From the NCBI RefSeq assembly GCF_024498175.1, contig NZ_CP101823.1:558001-622000 (forward strand): DNA of 64,000 nt. The letters are read 5' to 3'. The stretch is from Haloplanus salinarum (GTDB taxonomy: Archaea; Halobacteriota; Halobacteria; Halobacteriales; Haloferacaceae). Both the position numbers and the translations under genes were made by a program. Under the pieces are notes generated by a model that saw nothing but the letters and a program-made list of their open reading frames with translations, was not told the origin of the DNA and ran no database searches. Positions 1-8,166 of the stretch are shown piece by piece (within the stretch, counting starts at the first letter, position 1; the number at the start of each line of letters is the position of its first letter).

Positions 1-1
1 T

Positions 2-748
2 CCCGCGGCGACGACCGACGCGTCGGGCGCGAGCGCGGACCTCGCGCTCGTGACGGTCAAGGCCTACGACACGCCCGGCGCGGCCGACGCGCTGGCGACC
101 TGTGACGTGGACGCGGTCTGCTCGCTCCAGAACGGGATGGGCAACGAGGAGCGCCTCGCCGCGGGCCTCGACGTCCCGGTGCTCGCGGGGACGACCACCT
201 ACGGGGCACGGCTCGCCGATCCCGGTCACGTGGAGTGGCTCGGCCGTGGGCGGGTGACGGTCGGCCCCTGGCGGCCGGTCGACGCCGTCGCTCGCAGCGA
301 GCGCGTGGCTGCGGCCTTCCGCGCGGCCGACATCGACGCCGCGGCGACGACCGACGTGCGTCGCCGACTCTGGGAGAAACTGGCGGTCAACGCGGCGATC
401 AACCCCGTCACGGCGCTGGCCCGCGTCGAGAACGGGGCGTTGACCCCGCCGGGGGCGCTGGCCGAGGTGGCGACGGCCGCCGGGACGGAGACGGCCCGGG
501 TCGCGCGCGCCGACGGGGTCGACCTGTCGACGGCGACGGTACACGAGGCCGTCGAGGACGTCGTCCGCGGGACGGCGCGGAACCGCTCGTCGATGCACCA
601 GGACGTGGCCGGGGGTCGCCGGACGGAGGTCGAAGCGATCAACGGCTACGTGGTCGACCGGGCCGCGGCGGCCGGGGAGTCCGTGCCGGTCAACCGGACG
701 CTCGCGGCGCTGATCCGGGGCTGGGAGGCCGGCGCGGGGCTCCGCTAA
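2..748 (+). CDS. panE: 2-dehydropantoate 2-reductase (ketopantoate reductase), 5'-truncated by the window edge
   Basis: NADPH-dependent reduction of ketopantoate to pantoate in CoA biosynthesis. The open frame runs from base 2, so the N-terminal Rossmann part begins outside the window and 248 residues remain. Family signatures are visible: LQNGMGNEE near residue 41, LWEKLAVNAAINPVTAL with the catalytic Lys and conserved Asn, and the C-terminal block SSMHQDVAGGRRTEVEAING. It is followed after 39 bp by panB, the preceding enzyme of the same pathway, which supports the call. ApbA/PanE paralogues exist, so substrate specificity rests on the neighbour. Confidence 0.9.
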   Translation, partial: PAATTDASGASADLALVTVKAYDTPGAADALATCDVDAVCSLQNGMGNEERLAAGLDVPVLAGTTTYGARLADPGHVEWLGRGRVTVGPWRPVDAVARSERVAAAFRAADIDAAATTDVRRRLWEKLAVNAAINPVTALARVENGALTPPGALAEVATAAGTETARVARADGVDLSTATVHEAVEDVVRGTARNRSSMHQDVAGGRRTEVEAINGYVVDRAAAAGESVPVNRTLAALIRGWEAGAGLR

Positions 749-756
749 GGGGTATC

Positions 757-763
757 GTTAATT
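757..763 (+). promoter_or_regulatory. TATA-like box of panB
   Basis: The AT-rich GTTAATT lies about 28 nt before the panB ATG, the spacing expected of an archaeal TATA box for a leaderless transcript. It sits in the short gap after panE, so panB may have its own promoter. Confidence 0.45.
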
Positions 764-787
764 CCCCGGCGGCCGAGTCGGACGACG

Positions 788-1561
788 ATGCCAACGGTAC
801 AGGAGATCAGGCAGGCGTCGGCGGACGAGGAACCGCTGACGATGCTGACGGCCTACGACGCGCCGACGGCCGAACTCGTCGACGCGGCCGGGATCGACAT
901 GATCCTGGTCGGCGACAGCATGGGCAACGCCGTGCTCGGGTACGACTCGACGCTCCCCGTGACGATGGACGACGTGGCGGGCCACACCGGCGCCGTGGTA
1001 CGGGCCACCGAGGACGCGCTCGTCGTCGCGGACATGCCGTTTCTGAGCTACGGCGCGACCGACGACGCGGGGATCGAGAACGCCGGACGACTCGTCAAGG
1101 AGGCGGGTGCGAACGCCGTCAAGATCGAGTCGGGCCCGCACACCGTCGAGTTGACCGAACGCCTCGTCCAACTGGGGATCCCGGTGATGGCCCACCTCGG
1201 GTTGACGCCCCAACGTCTCAACCAGGTCGGCGGCTACACCAGACAGGGGACCACCGAGGCCGACGCCCGGGAGATCAAGGACCTCGCGCGGCGCCACGAG
1301 GAGGCGGGCGCCTTCTCGCTGGTGCTCGAACACGTCCCCTCGGAGCTGGCTGCCGAGGTGACCGCCGACCTCGACGTCCCGGTGATCGGCATCGGGGCCG
1401 GGCCGGAGACGGACGGCCAGGTGCTCGTGTTGACCGACGTCATCGGCCTCTCGGCGTCGCCCCCGCCGTTCGCCGAATCCTTCGGCGACGTGCGTGGCGA
1501 GATAGCGGACGCGGTGGCGTCGTACCGCGAGGCCGTCGAGGACGGCGACTTTCCGGACTAG
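788..1561 (+). CDS. panB: 3-methyl-2-oxobutanoate hydroxymethyltransferase (ketopantoate hydroxymethyltransferase)
   Basis: Transfers a hydroxymethyl group from methylene-tetrahydrofolate (or an archaeal pterin) to ketoisovalerate, giving ketopantoate. The 257-residue TIM-barrel protein has the usual family length. It carries the Mg/substrate-binding segment VGDSMGNAVLGYDSTLPVT near residue 41 and the C-terminal IGIGAGPETDGQVLVLTD block. It lies just downstream of panE, so the two make pantoate from ketoisovalerate. Its TAG stop shares CTAG with the TAG of the convergent TrmB-type gene, a 4-nt tail-to-tail overlap. Confidence 0.96.
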   Translation: MPTVQEIRQASADEEPLTMLTAYDAPTAELVDAAGIDMILVGDSMGNAVLGYDSTLPVTMDDVAGHTGAVVRATEDALVVADMPFLSYGATDDAGIENAGRLVKEAGANAVKIESGPHTVELTERLVQLGIPVMAHLGLTPQRLNQVGGYTRQGTTEADAREIKDLARRHEEAGAFSLVLEHVPSELAAEVTADLDVPVIGIGAGPETDGQVLVLTDVIGLSASPPPFAESFGDVRGEIADAVASYREAVEDGDFPD

Positions 1562-2370
1562 TCGCCCCGGATCGCCGAGGCCAGGAGCGGGCGCATCATG
1601 CCGACCACGGGCGCTTCGGCGCTGTCGGTCCAGATAGCCCGGTGTTTGCGGACGCCGGGCAGGTCCGTCGTGGCGTCGGCGCTGACGAGGAGCGCGTTGC
1701 CGTCGACCATACAGACGCTCGTGACGGCGCCGGCGTCGATCGGGACGGCGTCCCACCACGTCCAGGTCTCGACCACCTCGGCGCCGTCGACGGCGTCGGT
1801 CAGTCGCTCCCGGATCGCCCCGTCGGGTGACCCGATCACCACCTCGACGTCCCGGTCGACGGCGTCGTCGAGCGCGTCGATCAGGTCGTCCCCGAGGAGG
1901 GCGTCGACGGCGACAGCCAGCAACACCTCGTCGTCGGCGTCGCCGACGAGCGTCGCGAGCCGCTCCGAGACGGCCGTCTCGCCTTCCATCGTCCAGACTT
2001 CGCCGGCGCTCGACGAGCGATCCGGCGATCCGAGGCGGGGCAGGACCGCCCCGAGGGTGTCGAGGCGGCTCCGACACTCCTGTTCCAGCAGTTCGACCGA
2101 CTCGCGCGGCGAAACCGCGCGGAACCGTCGCGGCTTCGACTCCTGGACGCTGACGAGACCCCGGTCCTGGAGGGTGTCCATGCTGTCGTAGATCCGCGCG
2201 CGCGGCACGTCAGCGACTTCGCTCACCTCCTTCGCCGTGCCCTCGCGCAGGCGCGCAAGCGCCACGAAACATTTCGCCTCGTACTCGGTGAGTTCGAACG
2301 TCCGGAGCGTCTCCACTGCCTCCTCGACGAGCGAGTCGATGCCGGCGTCCGAAGATGTGGTTTTGGTCAC
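1558..2370 (-). CDS. TrmB-family transcriptional regulator
   Basis: A 270-residue DNA-binding regulator. The winged helix-turn-helix spans about residues 15-75 (LTEYEAKCFVALARLREGT followed by ARIYDSMDTLQDRGLV), as in TrmB proteins. The C-terminal 150 residues resemble the TrmB effector-binding region, including the TWTWWDAVPID segment. I chose the GTG at 2370 (VTKTTSSDAG). The frame stays open to an ATG at 2481, but the added residues are not family-like and contain the probable promoter. The ligand is unknown. Haloarchaeal TrmB relatives often control sugar or central carbon metabolism. The stop overlaps that of convergent panB. Confidence 0.85.
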   Translation of the reverse strand: MTKTTSSDAGIDSLVEEAVETLRTFELTEYEAKCFVALARLREGTAKEVSEVADVPRARIYDSMDTLQDRGLVSVQESKPRRFRAVSPRESVELLEQECRSRLDTLGAVLPRLGSPDRSSSAGEVWTMEGETAVSERLATLVGDADDEVLLAVAVDALLGDDLIDALDDAVDRDVEVVIGSPDGAIRERLTDAVDGAEVVETWTWWDAVPIDAGAVTSVCMVDGNALLVSADATTDLPGVRKHRAIWTDSAEAPVVGMMRPLLASAIRGD

Positions 2371-2566
2371 GACGGGCGTCTCCTGTGTCGCTCCCGCGTT
2401 AGGATGACACCACCAAAAAGAGTCGGGTCCGACGGGCGCCGCTTGTGTACCGTCGGCACACTCTGTTTCTATTGGAATCAAAACACAGGAGAAACTATTA
2501 AGATACTACCAAACGTAGGGGTAGGTGAGAGGAGCGGACCGCGGCCACGTGCCGCCATCGACAATC
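2371..2566. promoter_or_regulatory. Divergent promoter region between the TrmB-type regulator and tfb
   Basis: A 196-bp gap, much more AT-rich than its surroundings between 2464 and 2512. The AAACTATTAAGATAC stretch near 2490-2506 is the best TATA candidate for tfb, leaving roughly a 35-nt leader. A run of A/T near 2411-2417 (CCAAAAAG) could serve the leftward gene. Confidence 0.45.
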
Positions 2567-3559
2567 ATGAGCCACCAGCCCCACTCCCTCCGAGAGGCCG
2601 GCGGGGAACAGCACGAGACGACCGACGTCGAGACCGAAGAACGCGTCGACGAGTTCGCCTGTCCGGAGTGTGACGCGGCGCTCGTCGCCGACGAGGCACA
2701 CGGCGAGACGGTGTGTGAGTCCTGCGGTCTCGTGGTCGAGGAAGACGAGATCGACCACGGGCCGGAGTGGCGTGCCTTCGACTCCAACGAGCGAGCGGAG
2801 AAGAGCCGTGTCGGCGCACCGACGACGAAACTCCTCCACGACGACGGTCTCTCCTCGGTCATCGACTGGCAGGACCGGGACGCGAAGGGGCGGACCATCG
2901 ACGGGAGTAAGCGTCGCAAGCTACAGCGACTCCGGACTTGGGACGAGCGGTTCCGTTCGAAGAGCGCCCAGGAGCGCAACCTGAAGCAGGCGCTCGGCGA
3001 GATCGACCGGATGTCGTCGGCGCTGGGGTTGCCCGAGAACGTCCGCGAGACCGCGAGCGTCGTCTACCGCCGCGCGCTCGAGGACGACCTGCTCCGCGGT
3101 CGCTCCATCGAGGCGATGGCGACGGCGTCGCTGTACGCCGCCGCCCGCCAGGCCTCGGTTCCGCGGAGTCTCGACGAGTTCGAACCCGTCAGCCGGGTCG
3201 AGCGCAAGGAGTTCTCTCGAGCCTACCGCTACATCGTCCGCGAACTCGGCCTCGCCATCGAACCCGCCAACCCCCTCGAATACCTCCCGCGCTTTGCCTC
3301 CGATCTCGACCTCGACGGCGAGACGAAGACGCGTGCACGTTCGCTCCTCGAGGAAGGCATGGAGAGCGGCGTCCACAGCGGCAAGAGCCCGGTCGGCCTC
3401 GCGGCGGCCGCGCTCTACGCCGCCTCCATCCTCGAAGGGGAGAAAGTGACCCAGAAGGAGGTGTGTTCGGTGAGCGACGTCTCGGAGGTGACGGTCCGCA
3501 ACCGGTACACCGAACTGCTGGAAGCCGGCACCGACCCCGATGCGGCCCGCGCCGCCTAG
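2567..3559 (+). CDS. tfb: Transcription initiation factor IIB
   Basis: Archaeal general transcription factor that bridges TBP-DNA and RNA polymerase. The 330-residue protein has an N-terminal zinc ribbon (CPEC and CESC pairs, about residues 29-52), a B-reader/linker region, and two cyclin-like repeats of about 85 residues. The second repeat ends in a helix-turn-helix for BRE recognition (VTQKEVCSVSDVSEVTVRNR). I chose the ATG of MSHQPHSLRE. An in-frame ATG 14 codons upstream is less family-like. Haloarchaea carry several TFB paralogues, so this may be one of many promoter-selective copies. The stop overlaps that of the convergent gene by CTAG. Confidence 0.96.
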   Translation: MSHQPHSLREAGGEQHETTDVETEERVDEFACPECDAALVADEAHGETVCESCGLVVEEDEIDHGPEWRAFDSNERAEKSRVGAPTTKLLHDDGLSSVIDWQDRDAKGRTIDGSKRRKLQRLRTWDERFRSKSAQERNLKQALGEIDRMSSALGLPENVRETASVVYRRALEDDLLRGRSIEAMATASLYAAARQASVPRSLDEFEPVSRVERKEFSRAYRYIVRELGLAIEPANPLEYLPRFASDLDLDGETKTRARSLLEEGMESGVHSGKSPVGLAAAALYAASILEGEKVTQKEVCSVSDVSEVTVRNRYTELLEAGTDPDAARAA

Positions 3560-4452
3560 GGGCGGATCGCCGTCTTTTGACCCGTGACCGCCAGCGCCGA
3601 CTTCAGGCGTCCGGCGGCCCCGTCGGCCTCCGCCACGTTCTCCATCAGCACCGTCTCGCTCGGGAACAGATCCTCGCCGACGACGAGGCCGTTATCGCGG
3701 GCGGTCGATCCCGTCATCGTGAGGTAGACGCCGAGACCAACGTCCGCGATGGCGGCCTCCTCCTCCGCGGTCGCGTCGGGGTACTGGAACGTCACGTCCT
3801 CCAGCGCCCTCGTCCCGAGGACCGCCCGCACGAGGCGTTCGTAGCGCGGCGAGATACAGAGCGGGCCGGCGTAGTCCGTGACGAAGTCCCGATCGAGGTC
3901 GGTCCCCGGCGGGAGGGTTTCCGGGGTCGCCAGCAGGGTGTGATACACCGTATCGCCGAGGCCGCTCACGATCCGTACGTCGGTGTCGCGGGGGTCGATC
4001 CGCGCGTTCACGTCGGCGATGGTCGCCACGCCCGTCTCGTCGAGCGTGACCACCTCCTCCAACACCAGGTCGGCGCTGTCGAACCCGAGGCCGAACTCGT
4101 GGGTCCGGAGCGCCCGGAACGGCTCTTCGCGGCCGATCAACTCCACGGTGACGCCGTCGACCGGCACGGTCGCGCTGTCGAAGACGATCCGCCGCGGTTT
4201 CCCCTCGCGGTCGTCTCGGAGCAGGGTGTACTCCGGGTGTGTCGGTTCCGAGAGGTCGGAGTAGGCCGCCAGCCGCTCGTACACGTCGCGCTCGGCCGTC
4301 GCCTCGCCCTTGGTGACCGCCTTCTCGTAACGGAGCGTCGACGACACGTCGTCGGCCAGGTCGTCGGCGTCGGCGACGGCGGCGAACCGTTCGAGAACCG
4401 CCTCCAGCGGGCGCCCCTTGCGTGGAACGGCGACCCGAACCGTCTCGGTCAT
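3556..4452 (-). CDS. HisG-like protein of unknown function
   Basis: A 298-residue protein. Its N-terminus (VRVAVPRKGRPLEAVLERF) and C-terminal third (CISPRYERLVRAVLG, then GVYLTMTGSTARDNGL, then SETVLMENV) match the layout of ATP phosphoribosyltransferase HisG, including the loop that contacts PRPP (usually TGTTLRxNGL). The middle shows no clear HisG match, and no his genes are nearby. It may be a divergent paralogue using another nucleotide or phosphoribosyl substrate. The start is the ATG at 4452; open frame further upstream only shadows the next gene. It is 46 bp downstream of the acidic coiled-coil gene, probably as one transcript. Confidence 0.6.
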   Translation of the reverse strand: MTETVRVAVPRKGRPLEAVLERFAAVADADDLADDVSSTLRYEKAVTKGEATAERDVYERLAAYSDLSEPTHPEYTLLRDDREGKPRRIVFDSATVPVDGVTVELIGREEPFRALRTHEFGLGFDSADLVLEEVVTLDETGVATIADVNARIDPRDTDVRIVSGLGDTVYHTLLATPETLPPGTDLDRDFVTDYAGPLCISPRYERLVRAVLGTRALEDVTFQYPDATAEEEAAIADVGLGVYLTMTGSTARDNGLVVGEDLFPSETVLMENVAEADGAAGRLKSALAVTGQKTAIRP

Positions 4453-4498
4453 TACCGGATCGATGCGGCCGCGGGCTTTACCGATTGCGCTTTTCGCG

Positions 4499-6028
4499 TC
4501 ACTCCTCGCCGGTGCCGAACGCGTTGCTGAGGCGGTCCCGGAACGACCGCAGGTCCGCCAGTTCCGACCGGATCTCCTCGATGTCGTCCTCGACGTCCTC
4601 GACGGCGGACAGCCCCTCGTCCAGACGCTCCAGGCGCGACTCGATCCGGTCGAGGTCGTCCCCGACCGCCTCCAGTCGCTCGTCCGTCTCCGCAACGGCG
4701 TCGGCCGTCTCCGTCACGTCCTCACGGAGGGCGGCGCGGTCGTCGGCGGCCGCCGACAGCGACGCGTCGAGGTCGTCGACCCGGTCGTGCAATTCGGCCA
4801 GGTCCTCGCTCACGTCGCCGAGTACCTCCTCGGCGGTCCCGTTCTCGTCGAGGAAGTCGGCGAGCGCGTCGCGGTAGGCCAGCACGTCCTCCACCTGGGA
4901 CTGGAGCCGACTCACCCGGACGTCGACGCTCGTCGGCACCTCGCCCTCGAAGGCCTCGCGGAGGACCGCCATGTCGTCGTCGTCGACCGATCCCTCGCGA
5001 ATCTCCGCGGCGAGGGCCGACGCGACCGATCCGGGCGCTGCCGCGGGCCCAGTGTCGGCCGTCGCGTCCGTCCCGTCGTCGGCCGTCGCGTCCGTCCCGT
5101 CGTCGGCCGTCGCGTCCGTCCCGTCGTCGGCCGTCGCGTCCGCCCCGTCGTCGGCCGTTGCCGGTGTCGGCTGCTCCTCGGGCGTGTCGTCGTCGGGCGT
5201 CTCGTCCCCTGCCCGCGGATCGAGCGCCGCCGCGGCGTCGGCGGATCCCACCGCTTCCGGTTCGTCGTCGTCCGCCTCGTCCGGCGCCTCGGCATCCTCC
5301 GCCTCGCTCCCGTCCGTGCTTCCCGCGTCGACGGCGTCCACCGACTCGTCCCGGTCGCGCATGGCGGCGGAGAGGTCGTCGTCGGTCGAGCGGGGCGTGA
5401 GATCGTCGTCGGTCGAGCGGGGCGTGACCTCGTCGTCGGTCGAGCGGGGCGTGACCTCGTCGTCGGTCGAGCGGGGCGTGACCTCGTCGTCGAGGAGCGG
5501 CTCCGGCGTCGAATCGTCCGCCTCCTCGGTGTCCTCCGGGGCTGAGAGGTCGGTCGTTCCCTCCCCGGAGAGGGCGTCGCGGACGACCTGTGTCGTCTCG
5601 CGACCGAGGACGTCGTCGCTTCCCGCGTCGCCGTCCGCGTCCTCTTCGGCGTCGCCCGTGTCGACGTCCATCAGTTCGACCGTCGGTTCCTCGAGGAAGG
5701 CCTCCGCCTCGTCGGGGTCGTCGATGCGGATACCGTACACCGTGAGCACGGATTCACCGGGTTCGAGCGTTCGCTCGTAGGCGACCCGGTGGTCGCGGTA
5801 GGCCGTCCAGTTGTCGCTGTCGTAGTCCGGGTGGAAGCCGACGCCCTCCATCGCGAACGACTCGGGGATTCGGTCGACGAGTCGGATTCTGGTCGGGTCG
5901 TCGGCGAGCGATTCGATCTCGAAGGCAATGGCCGGAACTGGAAACCGATCGGCCTCGAAGTCCTTCCCCACGCGGACTTCCCCCGTCGACACGGACACCG
6001 GGGTCTCGGGGTCTGAGTCGTTCGCCAT
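4499..6028 (-). CDS. Acidic repeat and coiled-coil protein, function unknown
   Basis: A 509-residue very acidic protein that I do not recognise by function. An N-terminal beta-rich domain (about residues 1-125, starting MANDSDPETPVSVS) is followed by a low-complexity linker with two different tandem repeats: four 9-residue units of type DDEVTPRST and four or more 8-residue units of type TADDGTDA. The last 120 residues are heptad-rich (for example DDLDRIESRLERLDEGLSAV), a likely coiled coil. There is no signal peptide or membrane segment. The start is the ATG at 6028. The family resembles haloarchaeal proteins that pair a conserved N-terminal domain with a C-terminal coiled coil. A scaffold or oligomerising role is inference. 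Confidence 0.75.
   Translation of the reverse strand: MANDSDPETPVSVSTGEVRVGKDFEADRFPVPAIAFEIESLADDPTRIRLVDRIPESFAMEGVGFHPDYDSDNWTAYRDHRVAYERTLEPGESVLTVYGIRIDDPDEAEAFLEEPTVELMDVDTGDAEEDADGDAGSDDVLGRETTQVVRDALSGEGTTDLSAPEDTEEADDSTPEPLLDDEVTPRSTDDEVTPRSTDDEVTPRSTDDDLTPRSTDDDLSAAMRDRDESVDAVDAGSTDGSEAEDAEAPDEADDDEPEAVGSADAAAALDPRAGDETPDDDTPEEQPTPATADDGADATADDGTDATADDGTDATADDGTDATADTGPAAAPGSVASALAAEIREGSVDDDDMAVLREAFEGEVPTSVDVRVSRLQSQVEDVLAYRDALADFLDENGTAEEVLGDVSEDLAELHDRVDDLDASLSAAADDRAALREDVTETADAVAETDERLEAVGDDLDRIESRLERLDEGLSAVEDVEDDIEEIRSELADLRSFRDRLSNAFGTGEE
5054..5160. repeat. Tandem repeat, 24-bp unit, inside the acidic protein gene
   Basis: Four near-identical 24-bp units (from 5054, 5078, 5102 and 5126) plus a partial fifth encode the 8-residue repeat TADDGTDA on the minus strand. 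Units differ by single bases, consistent with slippage expansion in a linker. Confidence 0.9.
5373..5480. repeat. Tandem repeat, 27-bp unit, inside the acidic protein gene
   Basis: Four 27-bp units (5373, 5400, 5427 and 5454) encode the 9-residue repeat DDEVTPRST or DDDLTPRST on the minus strand. A trailing partial unit follows. The last two units are identical, indicating recent duplication. Confidence 0.9.
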
Positions 6029-6152
6029 GCGCCATACCTTTCCCAGTAGTAGCATAAAACAACCGGCGGCGAATTTCATCGACGTGACATCCTCGCCGGC
6101 GACTCGGCGAACGTCCCGAGGCGTTCCCAGCCACCGGGGGCAGTCACCGCCG

Positions 6153-6160
6153 TTTATATC
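6153..6160 (+). promoter_or_regulatory. TATA box upstream of the uspA gene
   Basis: TTTATATC is the best TATA match in the 214-bp gap between the divergent acidic-protein and uspA genes. It predicts transcription from about 6182, placing the short open frame at 6183 at the very 5' end of the mRNA and giving uspA a leader of about 60 nt. Confidence 0.6.
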
Positions 6161-6182
6161 CTCGACGGGTCAACGTCGATAC

Positions 6183-6239
6183 ATGAACGGACGAACGAAC
6201 GGGTGCACGACGGCACGACGATCGACCGGGGGCAAGTAG
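6183..6239 (+). CDS. Possible 18-codon leaderless upstream ORF before uspA
   Basis: An ATG at 6183, at the predicted transcription start for the TATA box at 6153, opens an 18-codon frame (MNGRTNGCTTARRSTGGK). It stops with TAG at 6239, three bases before the uspA ATG. Position and spacing fit a leader peptide coupled to uspA translation. Nothing in the peptide is recognisable, so it may be chance. Confidence 0.3.
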   Translation: MNGRTNGCTTARRSTGGK

Positions 6240-6242
6240 CCG

Positions 6243-7121
6243 ATGTACGACTCCATCCTGGTTCCGACCGACGGCAGTGCCGGTGCCGAGACGGCGGCCG
6301 AGCACGCTTTCTCGCTCGCCGCCGCCTTCGACGCCGAGGTGACCGTCCTCAGCGTCGTCGACGCGGGACCGGTCGGGGACGCGGTCGCCGACCGGCGGGA
6401 GGCACTGGAGCAGGCAGCCCAGGAGTCCGTCGAGGCGGTCGCGCGGAACGCCGACGACGAGCTGCCGGTCCGCACGGCGGTCAAGCGGGGCCGTCCGTAC
6501 GAGACGATCCGCGAGTACATCGACCACGCGGGAATCGACCTCGTCACGATGGGGACGCACGGTCGAACGGGGCTCGACCGCCTGTTGCTCGGGAGCGTCG
6601 CCGAGCGCGTCGTCCGGACGAGTCCGGTGCCGGTGCTCACGGCCCGTGCCGACGACGGTGATGCCGACGGCGCCGTCGCCGGCGTCGACTCGACGTACGA
6701 GTCGGTGTTGGTGCCGACCGACGGAAGCGAGGCGGCGACGGCGGCGGTCGAACACGCCCTCGCCGTCGCGGAACGGTACGACGCGACCGTTCACGTGCTC
6801 TCGGTGGTCGACATGGAGGCGCTGGCCGGCGCCTCGAGTGTCGGCATGAGCGTCCCCGACGTCGCTCAGGACTTGGAGGCGGAGCACGAAGCGGCCGCCG
6901 AAACGATCGCGGACCGGTGTGAGCGCCGGGGGATCGAGGTGGAGATACGGGTCGAACAGGGCACACCCCACCGAGCCATCGACCGGTACGTCGACGAGAG
7001 GGGCATCGATCTCGTGACGATGGGCACCCACGGGCGGACGGGACTCGACCGCCTGTTGCTCGGGAGCGTGACCGACCGCGTGATCCGAACGAGTTCGGTG
7101 CCGGTGCTCACGGTGCGATGA
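6243..7121 (+). CDS. Tandem-domain universal stress protein
   Basis: A 292-residue cytosolic protein of two UspA domains (about 1-139 and 152-292). Each starts with a YxSxLVPTDGS strand. Each ends with the ATP-binding loop MGTHGRTGLDRLLLGS followed by a VPVLT strand, so both halves should bind nucleotide. A single polypeptide can thus form the usual USP dimer. The ATP-binding motif DNA (near 6550 and 7020) is nearly identical in both halves, a sign of duplication or ongoing conversion. The stop at 7119-7121 lies 3 bp before a palindromic element. Confidence 0.93.
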   Translation: MYDSILVPTDGSAGAETAAEHAFSLAAAFDAEVTVLSVVDAGPVGDAVADRREALEQAAQESVEAVARNADDELPVRTAVKRGRPYETIREYIDHAGIDLVTMGTHGRTGLDRLLLGSVAERVVRTSPVPVLTARADDGDADGAVAGVDSTYESVLVPTDGSEAATAAVEHALAVAERYDATVHVLSVVDMEALAGASSVGMSVPDVAQDLEAEHEAAAETIADRCERRGIEVEIRVEQGTPHRAIDRYVDERGIDLVTMGTHGRTGLDRLLLGSVTDRVIRTSSVPVLTVR

Positions 7122-7124
7122 TCT

Positions 7125-7206
7125 ATAGTAGCGATTGAAAGTCATTACACAGCCGATCGCAGTACTGCGTACGGTCGGCTGTGCAAACAGTTTCAATCGC
7201 TACTAT
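7125..7206. repeat. Palindromic element, type A, copy 1
   Basis: An 82-bp element. Outer arms ATAGTAGCGATTGAAA (7125-7140) and its exact complement (7191-7206) pair over 16 bp, or 18 bp counting CT/AG outside. Inside are GTCATTA on the left and CAAACAG on the right. Then comes a 9-bp inner stem (CACAGCCGA with TCGGCTGTG) enclosing the palindrome CGCAGTACTGCG. It lies between convergent uspA and the metallo-beta-lactamase gene and provides the latter's stop codon. The interior is identical to copy 2 at 57560. No target duplication of 4 bp or more is visible. It could be a MITE-like mobile element, a bidirectional terminator, or both. Confidence 0.9.
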
Positions 7207-8047
7207 AGAGGTCGATCCGGTCGCCGATCTCGACGACGTCCAGCCGGTCCGGGTGGTCGAACCCCCGCGCGTGGTGGTGGAGGACCGTCGGATCGGCGGT
7301 GAGACGCTTCCACATGTCCCAGTGGCTCGGCACCAGTCGGTCGAGTTCGAGGTCGTTCGCCGCGCGGATCACGTCGTTCTCGTCGGCGTACCACTGCGTC
7401 CGTTTCGGCTCCCGTGTCTCCTTGTCGGGGAGCATCCCCACCGAACCGAACGCGAGGACGCCGAGGTCGAGGTCGAACCGGTCCGCGAGTTCGGGGAAAG
7501 AGTCGGCGGGACGGGTGTCGCCGCCGTGGAAGACCGTCCCCGCGTCGCTCTCGATCACGTAGCCGACGGGGTGCTCGGCGTCGGGGTCGTTCACCGGGAC
7601 GACGTGGACGGTGAACTCCCCGACCTCGAACCGGTCGCCCTCGGCGACGGTGACGAACTGGTCCGCGACGACGCCCCACTCCTCGGTCCAGGTCTCGCCC
7701 TCGACGACGGCCATGCTCGCGTCCGGCGCGTAGTAGTCGGCACCGGTCGCGGACAGGATCGGCGCTTGCGTCGGCCCGTGGACGTGATCGGAGTGCTCGT
7801 GCGTGGCGAGCACCGCGTCGGCCTCGACGACGTCCGTCGGATCGAAGGGGACGGGGATCATCCGCACCGTCCGTGGCGGGTCGCCGATGCCGAGGTACGG
7901 ATCGATGAAGAGGGTCGTCCCGTCCGCGCCCTTCAGGACGAACCCGTTACAGCCCAGATACCAGACCGCGACCGTGTCCGGATCGGCCTCGGCCACGGCG
8001 GCCGGCAGCCAGTCTCCCCAGTCGCTCTCGCCCAGTTCGTGTGCCAT
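7193..8047 (-). CDS. Metallo-beta-lactamase-fold hydrolase, UlaG-like
   Basis: A 284-residue cytosolic hydrolase. The zinc-binding signature THEHSDHVHG is near residue 82, with further ligands in HPVGYVIES and VFHGGDTR (about residues 160-178) and SHWDMW near residue 243. It matches the COG2220/UlaG lactonase-like branch; the substrate is unknown. The ATG at 8047 begins MAHELGESDW. Its last residues (YSSD) and TGA stop are encoded by palindromic element A, so the natural C-terminus has been replaced or trimmed. It is divergent from the protein kinase gene. Confidence 0.88.
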   Translation of the reverse strand: MAHELGESDWGDWLPAAVAEADPDTVAVWYLGCNGFVLKGADGTTLFIDPYLGIGDPPRTVRMIPVPFDPTDVVEADAVLATHEHSDHVHGPTQAPILSATGADYYAPDASMAVVEGETWTEEWGVVADQFVTVAEGDRFEVGEFTVHVVPVNDPDAEHPVGYVIESDAGTVFHGGDTRPADSFPELADRFDLDLGVLAFGSVGMLPDKETREPKRTQWYADENDVIRAANDLELDRLVPSHWDMWKRLTADPTVLHHHARGFDHPDRLDVVEIGDRIDLYSSD

Positions 8048-8166
8048 ATCCGCCCTCGGGTCGGTCGCGGGCTAAGCGTTGTGGTCGGCCGCGTCTCGCC
8101 CCCGGCTGTCGATCGTTCGGCGTTCTCGGGAAACGGTTATGTGTCGCCCTCGAAACCGTGGTGACG

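Noticed and set aside
5054-5480. Regular repeats that could suggest a CRISPR array
   Set aside because: Units are contiguous without spacers, in frame and inside a coding sequence, so they are protein tandem repeats. The same applies to 13113-13187 and 22524-22649.
6183-6661. Long plus-strand frame around 6203-6661 overlapping uspA
   Set aside because: Arg/Gly-rich out-of-frame translation of the uspA gene; no homology-like motifs.
6144-7196. Minus-strand frame beginning MKLFAQPTVRST inside palindromic element A (also at 57425-57631)
   Set aside because: The same start appears in both copies only because the element is repeated. The rest of each frame is the antisense of uspA or btpA, so it is not a gene carried by the element.
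7117-7210. Target-site duplication flanking element A
   Set aside because: Only CT/AG next to the arms is shared, and that extends the palindrome rather than forming a direct repeat. No direct repeat of 4 bp or more is visible at any of the four elements.
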